Below are positions 63,209 through 64,000 of a DNA stretch of 64,000 nt, one piece after another. The stretch is taken from contig JASSKH010000017.1 of the NCBI GenBank assembly GCA_031763025.1, forward strand, positions 9,092,254 through 9,156,253. The letters are read 5' to 3'. The position numbers and the translations under genes were made by a program. How positions within the stretch are numbered: the stretch's first letter is position 1; every line of letters begins with the position of its first letter. The notes beneath the pieces were generated by a model. That model did not search any database, was not told the DNA's origin, and worked only from the letters and a program-made list of their open reading frames with translations. Origin of the DNA: Macrocystis pyrifera. Taxonomy: Eukaryota; Sar; Phaeophyceae; Laminariales; Laminariaceae.

Positions 63209-64000
63209 CTGTTGGGAGGGCGAGGGACGGCGCGTGCACAAGTAGACAAATAGACAAGGGAATTAAAAAAATACATACCAGGCATCGTAAGAGTAACGGA
63301 GAATAAAGGGGGGCTGTGATTCTGCGTGCGCTCTACTCGTACAAAAAAATAGAACCAAAAACTAACGGTAAAACGTATCAATAGAGGGATGGCCAACAAA
63401 TCAGAATGGGTCGTGTAGTGGTACACTATATTCATCTACAGCAGTATTTCCTTGTACCATACTAGGTATATATTGCCAGGTACCTGCTAAATTCTACTAC
63501 TGTGTACATAGGCCGCTACTGATATACTGCCGTCCTCCTGTTGGCGAAAGTCAGGGATTAGACTGTACAGCACCCAAGTACCCGGGATAAAACAAAAAGT
63601 CCTGTAAAAAACAGATACCGGAATAAACTTATTTCATTTTCAGCAATGGATGTCTCTTCAGGGGCGGAAACAGGTAAAGCTCGAAAAGAGCGTGGTTAAA
63701 CGACCGTTTATGGTGCGAGACTTTTTTTGTTTGAGGTTGGCAAACGCAGATTTGTTTGCTTTCAAGATATTTTTCGCCCCATAAAGTGAGCAAATCAAGA
63801 CGGCTTTTCTCAGAATGATTCTGACTACACTCAGAGAGGCATTTACCCAGATCAGTTTCCCGCTGCTCGAGGGTGGAAGGTCGCAGGTGCGGGAATCTCG
63901 GATTACTTGGTATATAATACCCGGTAGATCATTTTTCAGTTGCCTAGTCAGAAAAGTGACAGACTCAAGAGCGGCGCTGTTTGATCAACTGTAAAATGGA

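Larger units (their letters stand above)
54950..64000 (-). repeat. Right arm of the large inverted duplication
   Basis: Reverse complement of 45391-53995 with substitutions and indels throughout. The last base of the window (64000) pairs with 45391, so the arm continues outside. Compared with the left arm it lacks the hAT-like element and at least three MITE insertions, has a longer main exon, and has an extra segment of about 0.9 kb (56090-57003). Confidence 0.92.

Overview
The window looks like nuclear DNA of an intron-rich eukaryote, not a prokaryotic or organellar sequence. Coding signal comes as short GC-rich exons with GT-AG borders and polypyrimidine tracts, separated by introns of 0.1 to about 10 kb. 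The introns are full of microsatellites, long C/G homopolymers and small inverted-repeat transposons. No operons, Shine-Dalgarno sites, rRNA, tRNA or CRISPR arrays were seen. Codon style, low-complexity Ala/Gly/Gln/Pro proteins and repeat load would suit a brown alga or another large-genome stramenopile. That assignment is an inference without a marker gene. All coordinates and exon borders were read by eye.

Left part (1-38.9 kb), plus strand. A low-complexity protein enters from the left edge (448-615, about 686-3110). Coiled-coil or helical exons follow (7053-7169, possibly 5171-5216). From 17.2 kb a second, better supported set of exons runs to a stop codon at 38827: 17172-17438, 18670-18887, 20356-20419, weakly 21011-21083 and 21175-21206, then a long coiled-coil exon 21987-22979, then a Ser/Thr protein kinase domain spread over 24557-25629, 31187-31242, 32287-32430, 33304-33458 and 34715-34887, and small C-terminal exons 35376-35477, 36338-36430, 38090-38182 and 38729-38827. 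Intron phases agree across this set. They can even be joined to the first set, so one gene of about 38 kb is possible. The kinase keeps the catalytic Lys, Glu, Asp and Asn but has HGD instead of HRD and DLG instead of DFG.

Right part (42.4-64 kb). A second gene of unknown function (gene C: Gln/Glu-rich coiled coil, a Cys-Cys-x-x-Cys knuckle, Pro/Thr/Ala repeats, a KEN motif and a basic Ser/Thr-rich tail) lies on the plus strand at about 42.4-50.2 kb. Its 3' half and all following DNA are repeated in inverted orientation to the window end. Positions 45391 to about 53995 pair with about 54950-64000, around a spacer of about 1 kb. This is an imperfect palindrome of more than 18 kb, and the right edge of the window cuts it. 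The two arms differ by frameshifts, splice-site changes, repeat-number changes and transposon insertions.

Repeats. At least 21 copies of a roughly 105-bp element with TA target duplications and near-perfect 27-bp ends are scattered along the window, two of them nested at the same internal site. An 898-bp element with hAT-like ends and a perfect 8-bp target duplication sits in the left palindrome arm only. Further families are a GATC-rich repeat, a palindromic element of about 75 bp, a 190-bp inverted-terminal-repeat element and a repeat that abuts long G/C runs. Several open frames break by one base, mostly in C or G runs, so some breaks may be assembly errors.
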